A DNA stretch of 64,000 bases from assembly GCF_965204125.1 (NCBI RefSeq), contig NZ_OZ241968.1:1736001-1800000 (forward strand), written 5' to 3'. A model generated the notes under the pieces. The model saw only the letters and a list, made by a program, of their open reading frames with translations. It ran no database searches and was not told where the DNA came from. This document shows positions 41,094-49,094 of the stretch, in pieces (the first letter of the stretch is position 1; the number at the start of each line of letters is the position of its first letter). The stretch is from Poriferisodalis sp965204125. Lineage in GTDB: Bacteria; Actinomycetota; Acidimicrobiia; Acidimicrobiales; Poriferisodalaceae. Position numbers and translations under genes: made by a program.

Positions 41094-41531
41094 ATGAGCG
41101 GGATCGACCAGCCTTCGTCCGAAGCAGCGGCTTCGGGTCACTGCCTGTGCGGCGCCGTGAGCTACGAGGTGCACGGGCCGATCCGGCATGTGTGGAACTG
41201 CCACTGCTGGCGCTGCCGGCGGTGGACGGGGCACTTCATGGCAGCGACGGGCTGCAAGAGCACCGACCTCCGGCTGATCTCGGATGCCTCCTTGGCGTGG
41301 CACCACCCGGCCGACGACCCCAACGTGGCCTACGGGTTCTGCCGGGAGTGCGGTGCATCGCTGTTCTGGAAGGTGGCCGAGGGCAAGTCGCACCAGGTCG
41401 ACACCATTGCGATTTGCGCCGGCACGTTGGATCTTCCGTCGGGCCTGCACACCGAGTGGGCCATCTTCGTGGACGATGCAGCCGACTACCACACGCTCGA
41501 CCCGGCGGTCCCGACCGAGGGCCGCGAGTAG
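41094..41531 (+). CDS. GFA-family (CENP-V/GFA domain) zinc protein
   Basis: A 145-residue GFA-domain protein, named for glutathione-dependent formaldehyde-activating enzymes, although most members have no proven activity. The zinc-binding Cys pattern is present: SGHCLCGAVSYEV, WNCHCWRCRRWTG and YGFCRECGASLFW. A GAAGGAG site precedes the ATG at 41094; longer open frames upstream carry no domain. It is isolated between the propeller gene and the convergent PPOX-family gene. Confidence 0.9.
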   Translation: MSGIDQPSSEAAASGHCLCGAVSYEVHGPIRHVWNCHCWRCRRWTGHFMAATGCKSTDLRLISDASLAWHHPADDPNVAYGFCRECGASLFWKVAEGKSHQVDTIAICAGTLDLPSGLHTEWAIFVDDAADYHTLDPAVPTEGRE

Positions 41532-41550
41532 GCCGCCGGCGCCCCTGTCG

Positions 41551-42258
41551 CTAGACCGACATCCTGTTGTCAGGCGTGCGGTGGGCGAGGTTCGCGACGG
41601 CAGTGGGCGTGGTAATGCCCTCGGTGAGGTCGGCGGCGGGGGTGGGCAGTTCGAAGCGGGTGGTGAGGGGGACGACGCCGGCCCACCAGTTGCCAGCCAT
41701 GTCTTCGGCGTCGTCGACGGGGTCGCCGGCCCGGACCTTGGCAGAGGCCTCGGCCAGCGGCAGTTCCAGCACGAGCGTCGCCCGCAGGTCCTCCGCGGTC
41801 GGTGGCCGGGAGGTGTCCCAGTTGGCGACGATGTGGTCGGTCACCAGCTTCAGTGCCCGTTCCTTGGCCGCGGCATCGGTGACCCGGTGAGCGAGGCCGC
41901 GCACCACGACGCAGCGGAAGTTCATGGAGTTGTGGAACGGCGTGCGCGCCATCACCAGACCGTCGAGGTGGGTCACCGTCACGCAGATCTCGGTGCCCTC
42001 GCCGGAGTTCAGCAGGTGATTCGCCAACGCCCCGTGCAGGTACAGGTTCTCGTCGTCGCGGCCGTAGGCCATCGGCAGCACCAGCGGGCCGTCAGGTGTG
42101 TCGACGCCGACGTGGGCGATCAGCCCGGCGTCGAGGATCTCCCGCACGTCGTCACTGCCGTAACGGCCGCGCTCAGCCATCCGCCGCAACTTGGTGCGCG
42201 CCGAGGGTGCCTGGGTGCTGTTCTGGTCTGAAGGGCCTGATTCGCCTGATTTGCTCAC
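41551..42258 (-). CDS. Pyridoxamine 5'-phosphate oxidase-family flavin protein
   Basis: A 235-residue split-barrel FMN-binding protein similar to the NimA/nitroimidazole-resistance branch. Blocks: GRYGSDDVREILDAGLIAHV, PLVLPMAYGRDDENLYLHG, CVTVTHLDGLVMARTPFHNS and MNFRCVVVRGLAHRV. The C-terminus has WWAGVVPLTTRFELP. Members of this branch reduce nitro groups or bind FMN/F420 for other reductions; PNP-oxidase activity itself is unlikely. It has a GTG start with a TACCGT -10 six bases upstream and no ribosome site. Confidence 0.87.
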   Translation of the reverse strand: MSKSGESGPSDQNSTQAPSARTKLRRMAERGRYGSDDVREILDAGLIAHVGVDTPDGPLVLPMAYGRDDENLYLHGALANHLLNSGEGTEICVTVTHLDGLVMARTPFHNSMNFRCVVVRGLAHRVTDAAAKERALKLVTDHIVANWDTSRPPTAEDLRATLVLELPLAEASAKVRAGDPVDDAEDMAGNWWAGVVPLTTRFELPTPAADLTEGITTPTAVANLAHRTPDNRMSV

Positions 42259-42264
42259 GCCCGC

Positions 42265-42270
42265 ACGGTA
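42265..42270 (-). promoter_or_regulatory. Leaderless-type -10 for the PPOX-family gene
   Basis: The minus strand reads TACCGT, 6 bases before the GTG start at 42258; no ribosome-binding site intervenes. Confidence 0.6.
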
Positions 42271-42327
42271 CGCGGCACACGTACCGCCGTCATGGTGATT
42301 TTCGGGTTCCGGTCCAGCCGCCCTCCG

Positions 42328-43251
42328 TCAGTCGAGCAGGTCGTCCTCGCGCACGCGGCCGCGCTCGGCTTCCTCGTGCTCGGCCAAGACGCGGCCGAAT
42401 AGCTGGCGGGTTCGCTCGACTCGCCCGATGACACCGGGCTGGTGGGTGTAGGCGAAGATCGCCGCATGGCGGGGTTGCGAGCTCGCAGCCACCCGGGTCA
42501 CCCGGTGCAGCGAGTAACGCCCGCGGAAGATCTGCAAGTCGCCCGGTTGCAGATCCAGCGTGTGAACGCCGTCGCGCCCGCCATCCAGCAGCCCGCCGAT
42601 CGCCTCGAAGCCCTCGTCATCCGCGGATCGCACCGCAGGCGCGTACTCAAACAGTCCGCCCTCGTCGGCGGGCTGCACCAGCACGGTCACGGCGAAATCG
42701 TTGGTGTCGAAGTGCCAAGGGAACTGCTGACCTGGATCCAAGATGTTCGCCGTCAGGCCGGCTAGGGGATCGGCGTAGCAGTGCAACTCGTCGATCTCGA
42801 GGCAGTCAGCCAGCAGCCGGCACAGCTGCGGCGCACGGAACACAGCGTCAATGGCGCACACCGACGGCCACGCGTCACCCGGAATGAAGCCGCTCGAACG
42901 TTCGGTGAACGTGTTGACCGGGTGGTCGTCGCTGAACTCGGGATTGACCTGGGTGTGGAAGTAGGGATTGATGACCTGCGTCGAGAAGTGCGTCTGCGGT
43001 TTCGCAGCGACTATCTCGTCGTTGAGCTGCCTCACACCGTGAGGCGTCACGAATCGCTTCAGCACTGCACAGCCGTCGGACCGCAGCCCGCTGCGAGCGT
43101 GCTCGACCACGTTCCAGTAGGCCGCGTGACTGGGGTTGGCCGCGGGCAGGTCGCGTCCGTCCAGCGGATAGCGGTCGACATCGATCAGTCGCCCCAATTC
43201 GGCTGCTTTTCTGTCGTCTAGGCCCGACGTCACAGCGGATGTGGTGCTCAT
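42328..43251 (-). CDS. 2-oxoglutarate/Fe(II)-type dioxygenase-like protein
   Basis: A 307-residue double-stranded beta-helix oxygenase candidate. The HxD...H facial triad is visible: His180-Phe-Asp182 (FPWHFDTNDFAV) and His249 (YSLHRVTR), with Arg261 downstream as a possible 2-oxoglutarate anchor. A distinctive DLQPGDLQIFRGRYSLH block precedes the second His. The reaction could be hydroxylation of a small acid or amino acid; I cannot assign it. The start is 4 bases after the stop of the upstream hydroxyacid dehydrogenase-like gene, with a GGAGG site, so the pair is an operon. Confidence 0.78.
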   Translation of the reverse strand: MSTTSAVTSGLDDRKAAELGRLIDVDRYPLDGRDLPAANPSHAAYWNVVEHARSGLRSDGCAVLKRFVTPHGVRQLNDEIVAAKPQTHFSTQVINPYFHTQVNPEFSDDHPVNTFTERSSGFIPGDAWPSVCAIDAVFRAPQLCRLLADCLEIDELHCYADPLAGLTANILDPGQQFPWHFDTNDFAVTVLVQPADEGGLFEYAPAVRSADDEGFEAIGGLLDGGRDGVHTLDLQPGDLQIFRGRYSLHRVTRVAASSQPRHAAIFAYTHQPGVIGRVERTRQLFGRVLAEHEEAERGRVREDDLLD

Positions 43252-43255
43252 CTCG

Positions 43256-44170
43256 CTACGCCTCCCAGTGCGGAACCCAGTCGCCGTCGAGCCGCAGCGA
43301 CAGGCCGGCGTCGTCCTCGATGCGGCGGGCCACGCTCAGCTCGGGTCCGTCCACGCCGTAGCGCTCGGCCGCTCGTTCGAAGGCAGCCCGCGCTGCGGCG
43401 GTCATCGGCAGCTCGGCGCCCACGATGGTCTCCAACTCGCCCAGCAACCCGAGGTCCTTCACGCACAAGCCCAGCGAGAATGACGGGTCGTAGTGCCCGG
43501 CGAAGATGCTGGGCGCGTCGTGGCGGGCAACGAAGCTGTCGGCGACGCTGCCCTTGATCGCCTCCCAGAGGTCGCCGAGCTCAACCCCATTGCGCACTCC
43601 GACCGCCAGCCCCTCGGCCAGTGCGGCAGCGCCCACGAACCACAGCTGATTGGTCACCAGCTTCGTCACGCACCCCGTGCCCAACGCCCCGCACACAATG
43701 ACCCGCCCCAGCCGTTCCAGCACCGGTCGCACCCGCTCAACCGCCGCCGTCTCGCCTCCGGCAAACAGCGTCAAAGTGCCGTTGCGAGCACCGTCCACGG
43801 CACCCGTGACCGGCGAGTCCACCACAGCGACGCCCTCAGGAGCCTCGCCATCCAATCGCCGGATCAGCTCCGGGCGGCTCGTAGTCAAATCCACCCACAC
43901 CGACCCGGCAGACAGCGCCGCAAGCGCACCGGCATCGCCCATCACCGCCTCGACATGCTGTGGAGCGGGCAACGAGGTCAGAAAGACATCGGCGCCAGAA
44001 GCTGCTGCTGCGGCCGAGCCAGCCGCGATCGCGCCAGCTGCCACCGCGGCATCGAGCGCGTCAGCATTCAGGTCGAAGGCCGTGACCGGGTAGCCGGCGC
44101 CGGCCAAGCGAGCGCACATCGGTCCGCCCATCGTGCCCAGCCCCACGAATCCAACGGTGTTCACGCTCAT
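43256..44170 (-). CDS. 3-hydroxyisobutyrate/6-phosphogluconate dehydrogenase-like oxidoreductase
   Basis: A 304-residue beta-hydroxyacid dehydrogenase. The start MSVNTVGFVG has a GGGAAGA site; the longer frame lacks similarity. NAD(P)-binding GLGTMGGPM lies at about residues 9-17. The substrate motif appears as VVDSPVTGAVDGARNGTLTL, and the catalytic Lys is in GCVTKLVTNQLWF. Family members oxidise 3-hydroxyisobutyrate, tartronate semialdehyde or glyoxylate-type compounds, or act as imine reductases; the substrate is undetermined. It is coupled to the 2OG-type oxygenase downstream. Confidence 0.92.
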   Translation of the reverse strand: MSVNTVGFVGLGTMGGPMCARLAGAGYPVTAFDLNADALDAAVAAGAIAAGSAAAAASGADVFLTSLPAPQHVEAVMGDAGALAALSAGSVWVDLTTSRPELIRRLDGEAPEGVAVVDSPVTGAVDGARNGTLTLFAGGETAAVERVRPVLERLGRVIVCGALGTGCVTKLVTNQLWFVGAAALAEGLAVGVRNGVELGDLWEAIKGSVADSFVARHDAPSIFAGHYDPSFSLGLCVKDLGLLGELETIVGAELPMTAAARAAFERAAERYGVDGPELSVARRIEDDAGLSLRLDGDWVPHWEA

Positions 44171-44320
44171 ATCTTCCCACCGCCCCCATTCCCTTCCAAA
44201 CACCCCTGTATGTAGAGCCGCCAGACGGCGAAACTCAGGTGCACTCGGCCAATACCAAGCGGTCCGATACGACGGCACTCGCGAGGGTCCGTGTGCGCGC
44301 CAAGGGAGGGGTGCGTGGCA

Positions 44321-44371
44321 GCGAACGGGGCCCCCGCAGCCCGCAGCTTGCGAGGACTGCGGGGTGTTCGC
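44321..44371. promoter_or_regulatory. Long imperfect stem-loop in the 44171-44448 divergent gap
   Basis: Nested inverted repeats: GCGAAC (44321) with GTTCGC (44366), and CCCCGCAG (44332) with CTGCGGGG (44357). It lies between two divergent genes, about 150 bases upstream of the dehydrogenase and 78 bases upstream of the LLM start. It may be an RNA structure or operator; function is unknown. Confidence 0.4.
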
Positions 44372-44410
44372 TGACAGGGCCCGCCCCGGTCAGCACCGGG
44401 AGCGCCCACA

Positions 44411-44416
44411 TAGGAT
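44411..44416 (+). promoter_or_regulatory. Putative -10 for the 44449 LLM gene
   Basis: TAGGAT lies 32 bases before the ATG. A GGGGGAC ribosome site follows, so this gene would have a normal short leader. Confidence 0.4.
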
Positions 44417-44448
44417 GACCGGCGGTCCAGCGCACAGGGGGACACACC

Positions 44449-45681
44449 ATGAAGTTCGGGATCTTCTACGAACTGCAGCTGCCGAGGCCGTGGAACGACG
44501 ACTCCGAGTTCGTCCTTTTCCAGCAGGCGCTCGACCAGATCGAGCTGGCCGACAAGCTCGGCTACGACTACGCGTGGGAGGTCGAGCACCACTTCCTCGA
44601 GGAGTACAGCCACAGCTCGGCGCCCGAGGTGTTCCTGGCGGCAGCCAGCCAGCGCACGAAGAACATCCGGCTCGGGCACGGCATCGTGCAGCTGCCCACC
44701 AACCACCCAGCCCGCGTGGCCGAGCGGGTCTCCACGCTCGACATCGTGAGCGGCGGCCGGGTCGAGCTGGGCATCGGCGAGGGCTCATCGGTCACTGAAC
44801 TGCATCCCTTCGACCGCCGTTTCCGCGACAAGCGCGTCGTGTGGGAAGACGCCGTGCGCTGCCTCATGCCGATGTTCCAAGAGGTCAACCACAGCTACGA
44901 CGGCGAGATCTTCAAGTTCCCCGCCCGAAACGTGGTGCCCAAGCCGTACCAGAAGCCGCATCCGCCCCTGTGGGTGGCGTGCAGCCAGCTCGACACGATC
45001 GTCATGGCGGCCCAGCGAGGCATGGGAGCGCTGGGCTTCTCATTCGTGTCGGCCGACGCCGCCCGGGCCTGGGTGAACGCCTACTACAACAACTACCTCA
45101 ACCACCTCGACCTGCTCTGCGACTACCAGACCAACCCCGGCGTGGCCGTGGTGAGCCCATTCATGTGCGCCGAGACCGACGAGGAGGCCCAGGCCAAGGC
45201 CGAGGGCTGGACGTTCTTCCAGTTCTCGCTGGTCTTCTACAACTCCCACGGACCCGTCGAGCCGGGCTCGGTCAACCTGTGGGACGAGTACCAGGAGTGG
45301 AAGAAATCGCCGAAGGGCCAGAAGGCCAGCAACAACGTCGGCCTCGTGGGCTCACCCGACACCATCCGCCAGAAGTTGGAGATGTACGAGGACGCCCACG
45401 TCGATCAGCTCATCCTGCTGAACCAGGCCGGCAAGAACACCCACGAGGACATCTGCTCCAGCCTCGAGCTGTTCGCCGCGGAGGTCATGCCGGAATTCCA
45501 CGAGCGCGACGCCGAGCATCAGGACTGGAAGTCAGCAGTGCTGGCCGGTGACGTCGTCCTCGATGACATCGACACCGACCTGTACCAGGTGATCACCAAC
45601 CAGACGCCGGTGGAGAAGCGCGAAGAGATCGAGCGCAAACAGCGCGAGGCCCGAGCCCGCGAAGCGGTCGGGCTGAGCTAG
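44449..45681 (+). CDS. LLM-class flavin-dependent oxidoreductase (paralogue of 25217-26476)
   Basis: A 410-residue luciferase-like enzyme opening MKFGIFYELQLPRPW, with WEVEHHFLEEYSHSSAP, LGHGIVQLPTNHPARVAER and GSPDTIRQKLEMYEDAHVDQ. Over the first 150 residues it is very similar to the gene at 25217; the C-terminal third has diverged, and this copy ends in a charged helix (VEKREEIERKQREARAREAV). It has a GGGGGACAC ribosome site and a TAGGAT -10. Its stop is one base from the convergent haloalkane dehalogenase stop. Probable monooxygenase; substrate unknown. Confidence 0.9.
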   Translation: MKFGIFYELQLPRPWNDDSEFVLFQQALDQIELADKLGYDYAWEVEHHFLEEYSHSSAPEVFLAAASQRTKNIRLGHGIVQLPTNHPARVAERVSTLDIVSGGRVELGIGEGSSVTELHPFDRRFRDKRVVWEDAVRCLMPMFQEVNHSYDGEIFKFPARNVVPKPYQKPHPPLWVACSQLDTIVMAAQRGMGALGFSFVSADAARAWVNAYYNNYLNHLDLLCDYQTNPGVAVVSPFMCAETDEEAQAKAEGWTFFQFSLVFYNSHGPVEPGSVNLWDEYQEWKKSPKGQKASNNVGLVGSPDTIRQKLEMYEDAHVDQLILLNQAGKNTHEDICSSLELFAAEVMPEFHERDAEHQDWKSAVLAGDVVLDDIDTDLYQVITNQTPVEKREEIERKQREARAREAVGLS

Positions 45682-45682
45682 C

Positions 45683-46561
45683 TCAACGGTTCTGGAGCCA
45701 GTCGGCGATCGCTTGTCCGATCTCGTCGGGGCTGTCTTCCTGGCAGAAGTGATTGCCCGCGACGGTCACCTCGGTCTGGTTCGGCCAGGTGCGGCAGTAC
45801 TCCAGCTGCGGACCGTTCAGGATCGCGCCCGGATCGGCGTTGACGAGCAGCTTCGGCACGTCTGAGCCCGACAGCCACTCGCCGTAGTCGGTCACGATCT
45901 GGGTGACGTCGGCAGGCTCGCCCTCGATCGGGATCTGGCGCGGCCACGTCAGCGTGGGACGCCGGTGCTCGGGCTCGACGAACGGGCGCCGGTACTCGTT
46001 CATCTCCTCGTCAGACAGCTTGCGCTGGATCGAGCCGGGCAGCACCGCCTCGACGAACAGGTTCTTGGTGATGACCATCTCCTCGCCTGCGGGGGAGCGG
46101 AAGCCCTGGAAGATGCCGGCCGCCGCCTCGGGCCACTCCGCCCAGCTCATCGGCCGCACGATGGCCTCCATGTAGCAGAGACCCGCGACGCGGTCGCGGT
46201 GCCGGTTGGCCCAGTCGAAACCGAGCGCCGATCCCCAGTCGTGGATCACGAACGTGATGTTGTCGCCCAGGTCGAGCTGGTCGAGCAGGCCGTCGAGGTA
46301 CTCGCGGTGTTCCACGAAGCGGTAGGAGTCGGGCCCGGTGTCGTCGAGCTTGTCGGAGTCGCCCTGGCCGATCAGATCCGGCACCACGACCCGAGCGTGC
46401 GGCCGCACGTGGGGCACGATGTTGCGCCACAGGTACGACGATGTCGGGTTGCCGTGCAGGAACACGACCGCATCGCCCGAACCGGAATCGTGGTACGCCA
46501 TCTGCTTGCCGTTGACGGTGGCGTAGGACTTGGACAGCGGTTCGGCTGAGAGGGTGGCCAT
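45683..46561 (-). CDS. dhaA: Haloalkane dehalogenase (DhaA/LinB type)
   Basis: A 292-residue alpha/beta-hydrolase that hydrolyses carbon-halogen bonds of haloalkanes to alcohol plus halide. It aligns closely with Rhodococcus DhaA over its length. Catalytic residues are complete for subfamily II: nucleophile Asp108 with halide-binding Trp109 (VIHDWGSALGF), second halide ligand Asn38 (HGNPTSSYLWRN), acid Glu132 (MEAIV), and base His271 (GNHFCQEDSPDEIG). The start MATLSAEPLSK has a GAGGAG site. It carries no signal peptide. It lies downstream of the glycosidase-like gene and is convergent with the LLM gene. Confidence 0.93.
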   Translation of the reverse strand: MATLSAEPLSKSYATVNGKQMAYHDSGSGDAVVFLHGNPTSSYLWRNIVPHVRPHARVVVPDLIGQGDSDKLDDTGPDSYRFVEHREYLDGLLDQLDLGDNITFVIHDWGSALGFDWANRHRDRVAGLCYMEAIVRPMSWAEWPEAAAGIFQGFRSPAGEEMVITKNLFVEAVLPGSIQRKLSDEEMNEYRRPFVEPEHRRPTLTWPRQIPIEGEPADVTQIVTDYGEWLSGSDVPKLLVNADPGAILNGPQLEYCRTWPNQTEVTVAGNHFCQEDSPDEIGQAIADWLQNR

Positions 46562-46647
46562 GGGTGCTCCTCGGGTTGTGGGGGTGCGCCGGATCGGCGC
46601 CACATGATGCCCGCCCCGCCGGGGCGATGCACAGGCAGCCATCGTCT

Positions 46648-48636
46648 CTAGCGGTACGAGACCGGGATGCCCTCGTTGGTGTAGGTGACCTGGGGATCCC
46701 ACAGCAGCCAGTCGCTGATGCCGAGGTCGGCGGCGGCATCGATCTGGGCGCGCACCTCGGCAGGGCCGTAGTTCACCCGCATCGAGAAGTCCTGCAGCCA
46801 CGGCACGACGGCTGTGTTGGTGCCCGCAAGCACGCGCTGGAATTGGGCCAGTGAGGCCTTGGTGATGTCGTAGGGCTGCGCCTCCGGGTGCACCACCCCG
46901 TACTCGCCGCGCCCCCAGTGGGACGGGTACACCATGGGCGCCACATAGTCCACGTGGTCGGACATGGCGCCGATGTCCTGTGCCACCCACTCGCCGCGGT
47001 CGGCAGCGATGCCGAACACCGAGACACCGTGGAACACCTGCGCCTCGCGCAGCATGGAGTTTGCCTCGGCCAGGAAGCTCACGATGACCGGTGAGGGGTC
47101 GCCGCCGTCCCAGCCGGGAATCCGCATGCCGCTCAGGTCGCCTTCGGGCCGGCGCATGTAGTCCCACAAGATGTCGTCGATGCCGGCCTCGGCGGCCTCT
47201 GCGGCAATGTCCAGGTTGTACTGCCGCACGATCGGGTTGTTGAAATTGGTGAACCCGCCGTACTTCGCCAGCGGGCGCCCATCAGGCGTCTGCACCACCC
47301 AGTCCAGGTCGCCGTTCGCAACGGCATATCGAGTGAGCGTCGGGTCGTTGAATGCCACGATGCGCCCGATCACCCGCACACCGAGGTCGTGCAGCTCGTC
47401 GATGGCCTCCCGCAAGTCGTAGAGCTCTCTCGACGCACCTGACAGCTGCGCCAGCCGGACGTTGGTCCGGTGGCCGATGCGACCATCCTCGTCTTTCAGA
47501 TCGAGCTGCACCGCGTTGATGCGACCTTGCTCGATGAGCTCCACCACCGACTCGCGCAGCCCGTCGTGGTCCCATGCCGCGGCCGTGACGTGAACTCCCG
47601 TGGTGTGCGGGTAGCCGATGGGCACGATGACGTCGAATTCGGTGCTGTTGCCGGCAGCGTCCGTAGCGATCACCGGCACTGGGCCGCCGGGCGGACTCGG
47701 CAGGGTGAGGCTGAACGAGCCCGATGCCGTGTCGACGCGCTGATCCCCGATTTGCAGCGACACGCCCGGCTCGACCGACCCGGCCAGCACCACCGGCTCG
47801 TCCAATGCCACCGGCTCGAAGACCCTTGGCAGCTCCACGGCGGGGGGCGTCCCGTCGACCGTGAACGTGACCGCTGCCGTTGCCGTGCCGAAGAAGCGTC
47901 GATCGACATCGAGCGTCACGACGTGCGCGCCCTCGGTCAGCTCCGGCACTGGCCACACGATCCGGTTGTCGTAGCGCTGCACTCCGCTCACCGGGAAGCC
48001 GTCGAGCAGCATCTGCGCGGAGGTGACATCACCACCGTCGACGCTGAACTCCAGGACGGTCCCGGCCAGCCCAGCCGGCCGCACCATCGCGCCGTCGTTG
48101 ATGCCCGAGACGGTGATCTCGGTGACGCGCAACGCGTTCACCGCCACGAAGCCCACACCGATGGTGGCGACCGCCAGCAGGATCGCCACGATCGCACGGC
48201 CACGGCCACGGCGCTTGGGCGGCGGCCCCGCAATGCCGATGACGGCGCGGTCGGCCGCTCGGCGCGCACGCCGGCTCAGGCCGGTCGCATAGAGCGGCGC
48301 TTCGGGCTTCGGCGGCCGCCAGGGAAAGCCCCAGCCCTCGGCCGGGTCGGCCGGACCGGCCGCCTCACGGCCATCGGGGGCACCGGCGAGATCGCTGCCG
48401 ACCAGTGACGGCCCCACTTCATGGCCATGGCGGGTGAGCGACCAGCGAGCGCCCCGCAGACCCGGCACGGAGCCGGCCTGCGCCACGATGCCCGATTCCT
48501 GCAGGGTGTCGAGCGAGGTCTGCACTGTCTGGTTGTCCAGCGCCACGGCCGCGCTGATCTCGCCGATCTCGGCCGTACCCCCACGGGTGAGCAGCTCGCG
48601 CAGAATGCGCCTGTCGGCGGGTGCCAACAATGGCAT
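46648..48636 (-). CDS. Winged-helix / membrane / glycosidase-like (DUF4015) fusion protein
   Basis: A 662-residue protein with an unusual architecture. A winged-helix DNA-binding-like domain (about 1-72: RRILRELLTRGGTAEIGEIS, LDTLQESGIV) is followed by a low-complexity segment, one membrane helix (about 148-168), two Ig-like beta-sandwich regions (about 170-345), and a putative glycosyl-hydrolase TIM barrel of the DUF4015 type (about 350-662). Barrel blocks: TTGVHVTAAAWDHDG, INAVQLDLKDEDGRIG, VIGRIVAFNDPTL, DDILWDYMRRPEGDL and DYVAPMVYPSHWGRGEY. The barrel would be outside and the winged helix inside. A leaderless-type -10 (TACACT, 7 bases) supports the start. Confidence 0.85.
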   Translation of the reverse strand: MPLLAPADRRILRELLTRGGTAEIGEISAAVALDNQTVQTSLDTLQESGIVAQAGSVPGLRGARWSLTRHGHEVGPSLVGSDLAGAPDGREAAGPADPAEGWGFPWRPPKPEAPLYATGLSRRARRAADRAVIGIAGPPPKRRGRGRAIVAILLAVATIGVGFVAVNALRVTEITVSGINDGAMVRPAGLAGTVLEFSVDGGDVTSAQMLLDGFPVSGVQRYDNRIVWPVPELTEGAHVVTLDVDRRFFGTATAAVTFTVDGTPPAVELPRVFEPVALDEPVVLAGSVEPGVSLQIGDQRVDTASGSFSLTLPSPPGGPVPVIATDAAGNSTEFDVIVPIGYPHTTGVHVTAAAWDHDGLRESVVELIEQGRINAVQLDLKDEDGRIGHRTNVRLAQLSGASRELYDLREAIDELHDLGVRVIGRIVAFNDPTLTRYAVANGDLDWVVQTPDGRPLAKYGGFTNFNNPIVRQYNLDIAAEAAEAGIDDILWDYMRRPEGDLSGMRIPGWDGGDPSPVIVSFLAEANSMLREAQVFHGVSVFGIAADRGEWVAQDIGAMSDHVDYVAPMVYPSHWGRGEYGVVHPEAQPYDITKASLAQFQRVLAGTNTAVVPWLQDFSMRVNYGPAEVRAQIDAAADLGISDWLLWDPQVTYTNEGIPVSYR

Positions 48637-48643
48637 CGGATCG

Positions 48644-48649
48644 AGTGTA
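48644..48649 (-). promoter_or_regulatory. Leaderless-type -10 for the winged-helix/glycosidase-like gene
   Basis: The minus strand reads TACACT, 7 bases before the ATG at 48636; no ribosome site is present between. Confidence 0.55.
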
Positions 48650-48690
48650 TTGAGGCCGCCAGACGGCCTCCGGTCAGGCGTGCCGCCGCT

Positions 48691-49059
48691 TCAGCCCAGC
48701 GATGCCTGGGCCGGATGGCGGGCCGTGACCGTCGTGGTAATGCCGCCTCGCACCAGCCAGCGTGTCTCCACGGTGGCCTGCTTGGGGGCGACCGCCGCCA
48801 CCAGGTCGTCGAGGATGCGGTTGGTGATGGCTTCGTGATGGACCGGCTCGTCCCGGTAGCTCCACAGGTAGAGCTTGAGCGACTTCAGCTCGACGATGCG
48901 ACGATCGGGGATGTACGCGATATCGACTGTGGCGTAATCGGGCTGCCCGGTCACTGGGCACACGCAGGTCAGCTCAGGCGTGGTGCAGCGCACCTCGTAG
49001 TCGCGGTCGGGGTAGGGGTCGTCGAGCGCGATGAGGTCTCTGGACGGTTCGCTTCCCAT
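48691..49059 (-). CDS. queF: NADPH-dependent 7-cyano-7-deazaguanine reductase QueF
   Basis: A 122-residue single-domain (YkvM-type) QueF that reduces the nitrile preQ0 to the amine preQ1, the precursor of queuosine in tRNA. The catalytic Cys34 is in CVCPVTGQPD, followed by Asp41, the QueF motif VELKSLKLYLWSYR (about 56-69), and HHE (74-76) near the substrate pocket. It lies 36 bases after the IMPDH/GMPR-like gene in the same direction. No queC, queD, queE, queG or tgt is in the window. Confidence 0.94.
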   Translation of the reverse strand: MGSEPSRDLIALDDPYPDRDYEVRCTTPELTCVCPVTGQPDYATVDIAYIPDRRIVELKSLKLYLWSYRDEPVHHEAITNRILDDLVAAVAPKQATVETRWLVRGGITTTVTARHPAQASLG

Positions 49060-49094
49060 GTCGGAACTCCTCGACTGGCGGGCAGAGGTACCCG

